Assembly: GCA_963514095.1 (NCBI GenBank)
Contig: OY741269.1
Coordinates: 20,056,690-20,120,689, forward strand
Direction: 5' to 3'
DNA length: 64,000 bases
Source: Eutrigla gurnardus
Taxonomy: Eukaryota > Chordata > Actinopteri > Perciformes > Triglidae
The notes below the pieces were generated by a model. It worked only from the letters and a program-made list of their open reading frames with translations, did not search any database and was not told the origin of the DNA. A program made the translations under genes and the position numbers. Shown in pieces: positions 11,182 through 42,393 of the stretch. Each line of letters starts with the position of its first letter. Position 1 is the stretch's first letter.

Positions 11182-11486
11182 CCCCCCCCCCCCCCCCCAC
11201 ATTATAATCTATGTAGCATCTATGTATCTTTGCACCCGAAGACAACCCCACCACTGCAAACCTTAAATATACGTCTGATAAAACTCCTCTCACTCCCAGC
11301 GGAGCGTCTGCAAGTACAAAACAAATAGTTCATCCAAAGAAGAGAGAAATATCTATTCATTTCTGATAAGGCACGAGTGAATACAAAAGACAATCTGCTT
11401 CCCTACGTTTGATGGTCCGGAGCGACGGACCGGGGAATGCATGGACATGAACGCCGGTCCATGTTGATGATGGCGACGGCGGCGCC

Positions 11487-31665
<20,179 letters not shown>

Positions 31666-32044
31666 GATGCTGGAGAGGACAACGATAACAACAACTGTGT
31701 TTACACTTCTGTCTCATGAACAACTTTATATTTACTGCAGCTTCACAAGAGTCTGACTGGTCAATCTCTCTGTTCTAAGTGGTTTCTGTTGGAAAGAAGA
31801 AGAGGAGGAGGAGGAGGAGGAGGAGGAGAAGACCACTAAAGACCTTCCTGGTCGTTGTAGTCCCCGGAGTTCTTCACAAGCCCTGTTGATATCTGCGTTT
31901 CCATAGCGATATAAAGACCTACAACGGTTCGGGAGATTAATCGCTGACGTAAGAAAAAGCTTCTTTACACAAGTGACGACGGCAGCTGGACACAGTGGAA
32001 ACAGTCTGCCACTCAGTGGGACCGCTGACCTGGAGTCAGCAACT

Positions 32045-32358
32045 GTATTTATATTACTTTTACTTAGATAGGAGGAGGATACACAGTATTTATATTACTT
32101 TTACTTAGATAGGAGGAGGATACACAGTATTTATATTACTTATACTTGGATAGGAGGAGGATACACAGTATTTATATTACTTTTACTTAGATAGGAGGAG
32201 GATACACAGTATTTATATTACTTTTACTTAGATAGGAGGAGGATACACAGTATTTATATTACTTATACTTGGATAGGAGGAGGATACACAGTATTTATAT
32301 TACTTATACTTGGATAGGAGGAGGATACACAGTATTTATATTACTTACTAGATAGGAG
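32045..32358. repeat. 41-bp minisatellite, about 7.5 copies
   Basis: Unit 'gtatttatattacttttact' plus 'tagataggaggaggatacaca'. Two variants alternate (ttttacttaga and ttatacttgga); the last copy is truncated. Confidence 0.95.
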
Positions 32359-32449
32359 AGTGAAACCGTCTACATAGTAAATCATTTTTTATTATGAGTA
32401 TTCTTACTGAAGTGATTCATAACAAGATCAACCATGGAGCTGCAGGACA

Positions 32450-32823
32450 GCGTAGAGCAGGGCTCCAGAGTGCGCCTAATTTGGGCGCACGTGCGCCCAG
32501 AAATCGGGGTAGTGCGACCAGATATTTTACGTGGGCGCACTGGTGCGCCCACTTAAAAAAATTTTTTTATTTTTTTTTGGCCATTTGCCCAACATGAAAA
32601 TGATTATTATTATTATTATTATTTGTCAGCTTGTGGCATGTTTTTATGTACAAATTCAGACAGGCATGCTTAACGAACCTATGCGCAAAGAGTGTGAACT
32701 GACGCTGAAAATGTAATATTGTAATTTGGGTGCACCTAAAATATGTGCTGGTGCACCCAAATTAAAAAGTTAGGCGCACCAGTGCACCCAAGGAAAAAGT
32801 TAGTCTGGAGCCCTGGCGTAGAG
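32450..32823. mobile_element. hAT-type non-autonomous transposon with perfect 8-bp target duplication
   Basis: The element spans 32458-32815, starts CAGGGCTCCAGA and ends TCTGGAGCCCTG, and is flanked on both sides by GCGTAGAG (32450-32457 and 32816-32823). Inside are several 'gcgcac.agtgcgccca/gtgcaccca' inverted blocks. The 358 bp have no coding capacity. An 8-bp duplication is diagnostic of hAT integration. Confidence 0.9.
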
Positions 32824-35158
32824 GCTGTTAGCTGCAGCAGCATTAGCATTAGCATTAGCAGCATTAGCATTAGCAGCGTAGCGGAGGATAAGCTGAGAAA
32901 ACTGAACTGACTTCATCCTAAACACACAGAATGACTAACTAGTGAGCTGATGCAACTGCAGATTGAGGATCTTCAGGTTCCTCTTTGGAGTCTTGAGGTC
33001 AGGATGCAGACTTCTGCTCTGCTGAACACAAGCTGGACCACTTCTCCTCCCCCTGACCTCAGGTCTGTTTGAACACATTTTAACATGTGTCATAAAAACA
33101 ACTATGTAGTAAACAAAGTTTATCATTTAGTACTTTAGCTGCACGATTCAGCATCAACATGTTGCTCATGCGCCACAGTCACATGACAGGAAGTCAAACG
33201 CTTTGCAACGAATATTTAGCTGCTTGATCCAAAAGGAAAACCCCCATGATCCTCTTGTTCATGACTCATCCAGTATGAGTGATTAATGAGCTACAGGCAC
33301 GGTTTCATGATGGGTGGAGGTGGAGGGGTTGAAGGGGTCTCTTATAACAGGAGAATTAAATAGTTTACAGATCTGGATTCTTAATTTTAAGGTGAATCAA
33401 ATTGATCCTTTTAACCTGAAAAATTGAACATTTAGGGTGAAAAACTAAATATTCGAATGTCAGTTTAGTCCCAACAAAATTCAGCCCCAGATAATAACCA
33501 CAATAATAAAAAGGACAACATGATCCCTGATAAAAGATCATTACTGTAAAAACAGAGTCATGTCACAGAGTCTCTGAAATTCGAATTAATTTGGACTTTC
33601 TGGAACATCAGCTGCTCTGTGCCTCCTACATTTCTTTCAAACAAAGACGATTATATTTTATGACATATTCTCTCATATTCTCTCATATTCCTGGTGCTGC
33701 ATACGGTCAACAAAGCTGAAATCCAACCTGACTAGAGGAGTTCAGTATGAGCGAGCAGCCTGGTTTGCTTTGGTTTGCATTCTCACACCGCTGCTGCTGC
33801 TGCTGCTGCTGACTGCTGACTTTTAAACACCCAACAATAAAAAAAAACGTCCTGCAATCAGACGTGACGGCGGTCAAACAATCGACAGCAGCGACCAACA
33901 TCCAACACAAAAGCCCGGCGGTCCGTGTGAGCACAGACCTGAGGTCAGAGCAGGTCGGCGACCTCCTGGTCCGGGGGTGGAAGTACAGATGCAGTCACAT
34001 TTCATTTGATTTAGTCTGTGTGTATTTATTTCATTATATTATTAAAAAGTGCCCATATTTTGGGGATTTTTTTCCTTTTCTTTTCTGTATCTTTTATTTC
34101 ATATGAATGTAAATAACCATAGTTTTGAGAAAATTGACACACCGAAGTGCTGGACATATAATTGGCACAACAAATCTACAGAAGCCCTAAGAGGCCAGAG
34201 AGGAAAATTAATCCAGTGATCCGTTTACTAAATCTGATGTGAACCGTTTTCTCTTTTGTGTTTTCATGACTTAAAAAATGAACGCCTTTAGGTTTGTTTG
34301 GAACATGAGGTCGTGGTGCAGCCTCTTGTGAACAAAATTAGTATTACAACGATAAACTGCCAAACTTTTTTTTTTAATTAATATTAATTTTTATAATTTA
34401 GAAAGTTATCCTGACAAAGCCTTCTTTCATCTGATCTGAAGTTGTAAACAAAAGGAGAAAAATAATTCAGATCTGATTTAAAGGACGTGACGACCGGAGG
34501 AGAATCTCTGAGTCATTGGTCCTGGGAATAAATGCAGATTATAACCTTTCAGAAAGACATCACTGTTTGTTAATGTGGGTTTGAGTCCTGTTACAACATT
34601 CACAACAAACACAAAGTTATTAACTGTACGGAGGTAAAAATAGCTGCGGTTAGTTGTGAAATACCGTTTTTCTCAAAGGGGGAAGGAAGTCCGATAAGAA
34701 CAGCCGTCTATGCAAAACAGTTTTCAGAGCTCCTCTCATTAAAGATTCAACCAAAGGCCTTTATTTGGTTTCTCAAACTGAAGTGCAAACAGCCAAGTAA
34801 GCAGCACATCAGCCGGCTCAGCGGCAGAACGGGGAAGTGTGAATCCCAGACGGGGAGAGCTCGTGATGCTGGTCGACGTTTCAGCCGAGAAACCGAAACC
34901 CACAAGGAAAAACACGACAATGTACCGTTCAAATGGAAATGTAGAAAAATGCTGCAAGATACAGCTTTGACTCTGCAGAGAAGCCAAGTCTACAATTAAA
35001 TAAAGGAAGAGTTAAGTTCCTGTTTGGACTGCAGTGTCAAGAGACGGCTGATTATTCACCCGCCGGCTCGATGCCCCGTTTATAGGCTGCTTCTATTCTT
35101 ACACAGGAAGTAAGGAGCTTAAAGACGCCGCAGCAGCTAACCTGCTAACCTGGATGCT

Positions 35159-35925
35159 GGCAGGTAACCAGCCAACCTGGACGCTGGCAGGAACCTGGAC
35201 GCTGGCAGGTAACCAGCTAACCTGGATGCTGGCAGGTAACCTGGACGCTGGCAGGTAACCAGCTAACCTGGACGCTGGCAGGTAACCTGGACGCTGGCAG
35301 GTAACCAGCTAACCTGGACGCTGGCAGGTAACCTGGATGTTGGCAGGTAACCAGCTAACCTGGACGTTGGCAGGTAACCTGGATGTTGGCAGGTAACCTG
35401 GATGCTGGCAGGTAACCTGGACGCTGGCAGGTAACCAGCTAACCTGGATGCTGGCAGGTAACCTGGACGCTGGCAGGTAACCAGCTAACCTGGACGCTGG
35501 CAGGTAACCTGGACGCTGGCAGGTAACCAGCTAACCTGGACGCTGGCAGGTAACCTGGATGTTGGCAGGTAACCAGCTAACCTGGACGTTGGCAGGTAAC
35601 CTGGATGTTGGCAGGTAACCTGGATGCTGGCAGGTAACCTGGATGCTGGCAGGTAACCAGCTAACCTGGATGCTGGCAGGTAACCTGGACGCTGGCAGGT
35701 AACCAGCTAACCTGGACGCTGGCAGGTAACCTGGATGTGGGCAGGTAACCTGGACGTTGGCAGGTAACCAGCTAACCTGGACGCTGGCAGGTAACCAGCT
35801 AACCTGGACGGTGGCAGGTAACCTGGACGCTGGCAGGTAACCAGCTAACCTGGACGCTGGCAGGTAGCCTGGATGTTGGCAGCTAACCTGGACGTTGGCA
35901 GGTAACCTGGACGCAGCAGTGATAA
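35159..35925. repeat. 19/27-bp minisatellite, about 770 bp
   Basis: Two related units alternate: GGTAACCTGGACGCTGGCA (19 bp) and the same with GGTAACCAGCTAACCTGG at its start (27 bp), with C/T variants (acgctgg, atgctgg, acgttgg, atgttgg). The variant order recurs about 222 bp apart (35335 against 35557), so the array has higher-order structure. It probably lies in CYFIP1 intron 1. Confidence 0.97.
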
Positions 35926-36504
35926 CAATAATAAAGCTTCTTTAGCTCTTTTGGAGATCACACCATGAACTTCATGGGACCAAATTAAATCCAAACGTGA
36001 GACCAAAAGACGGTTGAAATGAACAAAACAAACTAACATGAGAGAACCAGGAGTTCAGTCTAAACTCCGAGGTGTAGTTCCTCTTTAAGGACCAGTATCT
36101 CAAACCTCCACACATTAAACTGAAACGTTGGCTGCCTGCCAGTATGATACGTGTAAGGATGGTTGAAGGGACATTTTCAGCTCATTAGTGAACAGCAGCA
36201 GGAAATGTAATGTGTGGTGCAACGTTGCAATCAATGATGGAACTCAATGATGGAACTCAATGATCTCACGTGTGGAGAGGAAGCAAATCTGAGTGCAGCT
36301 ACCAGAGGCTCTGCAGAACGGTGGCAAACACCAACACAAGCACCAACTCTGCCACCTGAACGAAGCCGTTGAGGTGTGAAAACACTTCTCTGGCACTGCT
36401 TCATGTCGCCAACACTCAAACTTCCTGTAGTCTCAGCGGTGCACACATCGAGATGTTTACACAGTTTATCTTTGCTTGTTCTCATGGGGACAAATAAGGT
36501 AAAT

Positions 36505-36735
36505 GCTAAGTGTCGTAGCGACCTGTCAATCAGCAGGTAGCCCCTCCCCCCTAAAGCACCATCCTGCTTTCTGGTCTATGACTCTAAATGGTCATAATGT
36601 ACTAAATGAACATCATGCTGGATTGAAGAATACTTAAAACTAGAGATTGAGACCATAAACTCATGTTTACAATATTTACTGAGATAATACATCAAAAGAA
36701 AAGTAGGCTGATTTTCATAGACTTCTATACAATCA
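36505..36735 (+). repeat. Dispersed repeat family E, copy 2
   Basis: Starts 'tagcgacctgtcaatcagca' and continues through 'gagattgagaccataaactc' and 'gaaaagtaggctgatt', which extend the match to the copy at 59.1-59.5 kb. Confidence 0.65.
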
Positions 36736-37377
36736 GAGAAAAAAACGTATCATTCAGTAAAACACAGGAGATGTTTCAAAGACTCCAGTTATTAAGAGCA
36801 ACCAACTGTGCAAACACACTCAAAGAATGTATATTTGTGTACTAGTATATTTGTATACTTGTACATTTGTATACTTGATCAACGGTGGGAAACACAAACC
36901 CACAGTTGGGTTTCAGTGGCTTCACCGCTGCTGTCGCTCCACTAGATCTCTGCAGGTTTGAGATTCTAACGTCGAGGAGACGTTCAACCACAGAAAGAAC
37001 AAAGCAGCTGCTCGCTTTCACCAAAACATCAACAGATGTGGTTGAAACGTACAGCGCCGTCACCTCCCTCCTTCCTCCTCCTCCATGTCCTCCAATGAAT
37101 ACTGAGAAGTGACGATGTAATCACCACGAAAAAGAGATTTTCCAAACAAAGATGAGCGTAATAATTAGGTATCCTCTGGATTTAGTTTAATTTAAATATT
37201 ATTAATAACACTTCTACACATAAAACTATTTGTGTGTTAAATATAAGCAAAATTAAATTAGAAAAATATTTAATATAATGTATAAAAATGTTTTATTTAA
37301 AAACATTGTGGGATTTTCTGAATTTATTTTCATATATGTATATATAGTATATTACTTACGATAATGTGGTATTACTA

Positions 37378-40300
37378 CTGCTACTGGAGTAAAAGTATCT
37401 CTCCCACCATGTAAACTGAAGTATCTCTCCCAACATGTAAACTGGAGTAAAAGTATCTCTCCCAACATGTAAACTGAAGTATCTCTCCCAACATGTAAAC
37501 TGGAGTAAAAGTATCTCTCCCAACATGTAAACTGGAGTACATCTCCCAACATGTAAACTGAAGTACCTCTCCCAACATGTAAACTGGAGTACCTCTCCCA
37601 ACATGTAAACTGAAGTACCTCTCCCAACATGTAAACTGAGGTACCTCTCCCAACATGTAAACTGAAGTACCTCTCCCAACATGTAAACTGAGGTAATTCT
37701 CCCAACATGTAAACTGAAGTACCTCTCCCAACATGTAAACTGAAGTATCTCTCCCAACATGTAGACTGAAGTACCTCTCCCAACATGTAAATTGAAGTAT
37801 CTCTCCCAACATGTAGACTGAAGTACCTCTCCCAACATGTAAACTGGAGTAAAAGTATCTCTCCCAACATGTAAACTGAAGTATCTCTCCCAACATGTAG
37901 ACTGAAGTATCTCTCCCAACATGTAAACTGAAGTATCTCTCCCAACATGTAGACTGAAGTACCTCTCCCAACATGTAAATTGAAGTATCTCTCCCAACAT
38001 GTAGACTGAAGTACCTCTCCCAACATGTAAACTGGAGTAAAAGTATCTCTCCCAACATGTAAACTGAAGTATCTCTCCCAACATGTAGACTGAAGTATCT
38101 CTCCCAACATGTAAACTGGAGTAAAATTATCTCTCCCAACCTGTTAACTGAAGTAAAAGTATCTCTCCCAACATGTAAACTGAAGTATCTCTCCCAACAT
38201 GTAGACTGAAGTATCTCTCCCAACATGTAAACTGGAGTAAAAGTATCTCTCCCAACCTGTAAACTGAAGTAAAAGTATCTCTCCCAACATGTAAACTGAA
38301 GTATCTCTCCCAACATGTAGACTGAAGTATCTCTCCCAACATGTAAACTGGAGTAAAAGTATCTCTCCCAACATGTAAACTGAAGTATCTCTCCCAACAT
38401 GTAAACTGGAGTAAAAGTATCTCTCCCAACATGTAAACTGAAGTATCTCTCCCAACATGTAAACTGGAGTAAAAGTATCTCTCCCAACATGTAAACTGAA
38501 GTATATCTCCCAACATGTAAAATGAAGTATCTCTCCCAACATGTAAACTGAAGTATCTCTTCCAACATGTAAACTGAAGTATCTCTCCCAACATGTAAAC
38601 TGAAGTACCTCTCCCAACATGTAAACTGAAGTACCTCTCCCAACATGTAAACTGAAGTACCTCTCCCAACATGTAAACTGGAGTACATCTCCCAACATGT
38701 ACACTGAAGTACCTCTCCCAACATGTAAACTGGAGTACCTCTCCCAACATGTAAACTGGAGTACATCTCCCAACATGTAAACTGAAGTACCTCTCCCAAC
38801 ATGTAAACTGAGGTACTTCTCCCAACATGTAAACTGAAGTACCTCTCCCAACATGTAAACTGAAGTATCTCTCCCAACATGTAGACTGAAGTACCTCTCC
38901 CAACATGTAAATTGAAGTATCTCTCCCAACATGTAGACTGAAGTACCTCTCCCAACATGTAAACTGGAGTAAAAGTATCTCTCCCAACATGTAAACTGAA
39001 GTATCTCTCCCAACATGTAGACTGAAGTATCTCTCCCAACATGTAAACTGGAGTAAAATTATCTCTCCCAACCTGTAAACTGAAGTAAAAGTATCTCTCC
39101 CAACATGTAAACTGAAGTATCTCTCCCAACATGTAGACTGAAGTATCTCTCCCAACATGTAAACTGGAGTAAAAGTATCTCTCCCAACCTGTAAACTGAA
39201 GTAAAAGTATCTCTCCCAACATGTAAACTGAAGTATCTCTCCCAACATGTAGACTGAAGTACCTCTCCCAACATGTAAATTGAAGTATCTCTCCCAACAT
39301 GTAGACTGAAGTACCTCTCCCAACATGTAAACTGGAGTAAAAGTATCTCTCCCAACATGTAAACTGAAGTATCTCTCCCAACATGTAGACTGAAGTATCT
39401 CTCCCAACATGTAAACTGGAGTAAAATTATCTCTCCCAACCTGTAAACTGAAGTAAAAGTATCTCTCCCAACATGTAAACTGAAGTATCTCTCCCAACAT
39501 GTAGACTGAAGTATCTCTCCCAACATGTAAACTGGAGTAAAAATATCTCTCCCAACCTGTAAACTGAAGTAAAAGTATCTCTCCCAACATGTAAACTGAA
39601 GTATCTCTCCCAACATGTAGACTGAAGTACCTCTCCCAACATGTAAACTGGAGTAAAATTATCTCTCCGAACCTGTAAACTGAAGTAAAAGTATCTCTCC
39701 CAACATGTAAACTGAAGTATCTCTCCCAACATGTAGACTGAAGTATCTCTCCCAACATGTAAACTGGAGTAAAAGTATCTCTCCCAACATGTAAACTGAA
39801 GTATATCTCCCAACATGTAAAATGAAGTATCTCTCCCAACATGTAAACTGAAGTATCTCTTCCAACATGTAAACTGAAGTATCTCTCCCAACATGTAAAC
39901 TGAAGTACCTCTCCCAACATGTAAACTGAAGTATCTCTCCCAACATGTAAACTGAAGTACCTCTCCCAACATGTAAACTGAAGTACCTCTCCCAACATGT
40001 AAACTGGAGTACCTCTCCCAACATGTAAACTGGAGTACATCTCCCAACATGTAAACTGAAGTACCTCTCCCAACATGTAAACTGGAGTACCTCTCCCAAC
40101 ATGTAAACTGGAGTACATCTCCCAACATGTAAACTGAAGTACCTCTCCCAACATGTAAACTGAAGTATCTCTCCCAACATGTAAACTGAAGTACCTCTCC
40201 CAACATGTAAACTGAAGTACCTCTCCCAACATGTAAACTGGAGTACCTCTCCCAACATGTAAACTGGAGTAAAAGTATCTCTCCCAACATGTAAACTGAA

Positions 40301-40735
40301 GTATCTCTCCCAACATGTAGACTGAAGTATCTCTCCCAACATGTAAACTGGAGTAAAATTATCTCTCCCAACCTGTAAACTGAAGTACCTCTCCCAACAT
40401 GTTAACTGAAGTACCTCTCCCAACATGTAAACTGAAGTACCTCTCCCAACAAGTAATTGGGGTAAAACTACCTCTCCCAACATGTAAACTGAAGTACCTC
40501 TCCCAACATGTAAACTGGAGTAAAACTACCTCTCCCAACATGTTAACTGAAGTACCTCTCCAAACATGTAAACTGGAGTAAAAGTACCTCTGCCAACATG
40601 TAAACTGGAGTAAAAGTACCTCTCTCGACGTGTAAGCTAAAGTAAAAGTACCTCTGTCAACATGTAAGCTGGAGTAAAAGTACCTCTCCCAACATGTAAA
40701 CTGGAGTAAAAGTACCTCTCCCAACAATTAAGCTA
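37378..40735. repeat. Large 26/32-bp minisatellite, about 3.36 kb
   Basis: The base unit is CTCCCAACATGTAAACTGAA plus GTATCT or GTACCT (26 bp). A longer form has 'ggagtaaaagtatct', 6 bp more (32 bp). Roughly 120 units. Variants (gtagactg, gtaaattg, acctgtaaactg, aaaattatct) recur in the same order, for example at about 37960-38160, 38880-39100 and 39245-39470, showing higher-order duplication. Units between about 40380 and 40735 are the most diverged (ctctgccaac, ctctcgacgtg), so the right edge is oldest. The array ends about 15 bp from the presumed CYFIP1 exon 1 donor. The long minus-strand reading frames across it are not genes. Confidence 0.98.
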
Positions 40736-40750
40736 GCTCGACGGTCCTAC

Positions 40751-41300
40751 CAGGTCCCTGCTCCGGGTCCCTGCTCCGGGCCTGATTAGTCCCGGCCCGG
40801 GCCCGCTGTGATCCAGGAAAACGGCTTAACAGCAAGCTGTTCGCCGCTCGCGCTCACAAATCTTCGTTTAAATCAAATGTCGGTTTGTTTTTAATGGTCT
40901 CGCCAACTTTCTCCGGCGAACGAAGCTGAAACAACCAGAGACCAACGTTGCGTTTTCTACTCAGCCGAAGTTCGCTTATACTCGGCCGAAGTTTGTTTCT
41001 ACTCACCCGAAGTTCGTCAGCCCGCGAGGAAAACTTGTGGCTTCGCGGTCAAAAGGCGGACTAGCACGGCCCGGGTCCCTCTGGAGACCCAGAAAGAAAG
41101 TCCTCAACCCTCAGAGTCTAGCTGGTCTCGGCCGGAGGAATCTTTTCCTGGGTCGGGTTGTTATCGTGGGCGGGGGAGGGAAGCGGATCAGGGAGTTCCT
41201 GTCCCTGAAACAGGGGAACTGAACAGGAAACTCCGCTCAGACTCGCCGTAGAGCCTCCTCATCGGGGCGGGACGAGGACGCGAACGAGGACGACTAGGAG
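40751..41300 (-). promoter_or_regulatory. Probable CYFIP1 promoter and untranslated exon 1
   Basis: The only GC/CpG-rich island between the first CYFIP1 coding exon and TUBGCP5. On the minus strand it ends in a plausible donor, GGACCTG|GTAGGA, with the exon edge at 40751. It includes a duplicated 'ggtccctgctccgg' and repeated 'gccgaagttcg' motifs (about 40963-41015). Orientation and position fit the CYFIP1 start; a transcript is needed to confirm. Confidence 0.5.
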
Positions 41301-42175
41301 GGAGGGGGGGAGGCAGGAATGTACAGTATGTATGGAGGCTCAGTGATGTCCAAACACACGGCGCGCTTAAAAAAATATTAAAAATAAATGATTGAACATT
41401 TTGATATTTAACCATTTCCAATTTATTATCATAATGTACATAATTTTGTTTTATATGAGAACAATCCTCAACATTTTTATTATTTTTTGTATACTGCTCG
41501 ATAATACAGTAATACAATGCTCCTAGTGGAAACCAGGAGAATAGCATGTATTTGCTCCATAGGACAAACACGAGAAAAATGATTCAATCTGGTGGAAAAT
41601 AGTACAGAATACAGTATGATTTCAGAGCCTGATTTAACAGGATGCTTCATTTTTTGGTCCTTAAAAGTCTGAGTGTCTTTATTTTGGTGACACAGTTTAT
41701 TTTAGACATATTATGGGAGCTGAGGTCCAACCTACAAAATGAAGAAAAAACTCACACATATGGATTGACAAAATGACTGAAACATTTAAAAGCCAAATAT
41801 GTCCCTAATTCTTGACCGCCTTGTGCAGGCATCACTATTGATGAGACATCAGAATCTGCATTTATTTAAATTTCCTGTGTCTACAACGGCATATCAGGGC
41901 CATTAAAGGAGGTAAAAAATGATAATTGATTTTTTTCCTCTGAAATGAAGGCTACAACCTAAATTAAAAAAAAAAAAGAAATTCTCTTAAAATGTACGAC
42001 TTTAATCTTGAAAATTCAGATTTCTTTCTCAGAATATTTCCCCCTCCCACACCTTCATGTTTTATTTTTTATGGATGTCCCTAATAAGTGTCACCACTAA
42101 TATGAATTATCATATTGTAAATCAATGTTCCATTATGTATAAATAACAACATGATCCATATGTCGCTGTGCAGGA
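41301..42175. other. AT-rich spacer between the CYFIP1 promoter and the TUBGCP5 3' end
   Basis: No exon, RNA gene or clear repeat recognised on either strand. Confidence 0.5.
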
Positions 42176-42181
42176 TTTATT
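42176..42181 (-). terminator. Likely TUBGCP5 polyadenylation signal
   Basis: TTTATT on plus (AATAAA on minus), about 215 bp after the TUBGCP5 stop, giving a short 3' UTR. Confidence 0.5.
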
Positions 42182-42289
42182 GTGCTCCACATATATAAAC
42201 ATATACACATTAACAGCTCATAAAAACAACACCTTTGTACAAAAACTTTAAATATGATGCAAGTTTATGTCCATAAGCAGCTCAACGGC

Positions 42290-42369
42290 GGTCCATCGCG
42301 GCGGTCCATCGCGTTGGTCCATCGCGTCGGTCCATCGCGTCGGTCCATCACGGCGGTCCATCGCGGTGG
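42290..42369 (-). repeat. 13-bp tandem repeat in the TUBGCP5 3' UTR
   Basis: Six copies of GGTCCATCGCGNN (plus strand), with variants gc, tt, tc, tc, gc, gt in the last two bases and one 'cacg' change. It starts about 24 bp past the TUBGCP5 stop and is CpG-rich. Confidence 0.95.
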
Positions 42370-42393
42370 TCCCAGCGGGTTGAACTTGTCTGC

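Larger units (their letters stand above)
31670..40750 (-). other. Probable CYFIP1 intron 1
   Basis: The first coding exon begins after the acceptor at 31670, so at least one untranslated exon lies upstream. The best candidate ends at 40751. The interval has no coding exon on either strand. It holds three minisatellites, one hAT MITE, a family E copy and a (CTG)7 run at 33791-33811. I see nothing distinctive at 32830-35150 apart from the CTG run, nor at 36735-37370. Confidence 0.55.

Noticed and set aside
37352..40483. Reading frames of up to 729 codons on the minus strand
   Set aside because: They are translations of the 26/32-bp minisatellite, open in several frames at once, with no splice structure or family match.
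37378..40735. CRISPR-like array (26-32 bp repeats)
   Set aside because: The units are directly tandem without unique spacers, and the genome is a vertebrate's.
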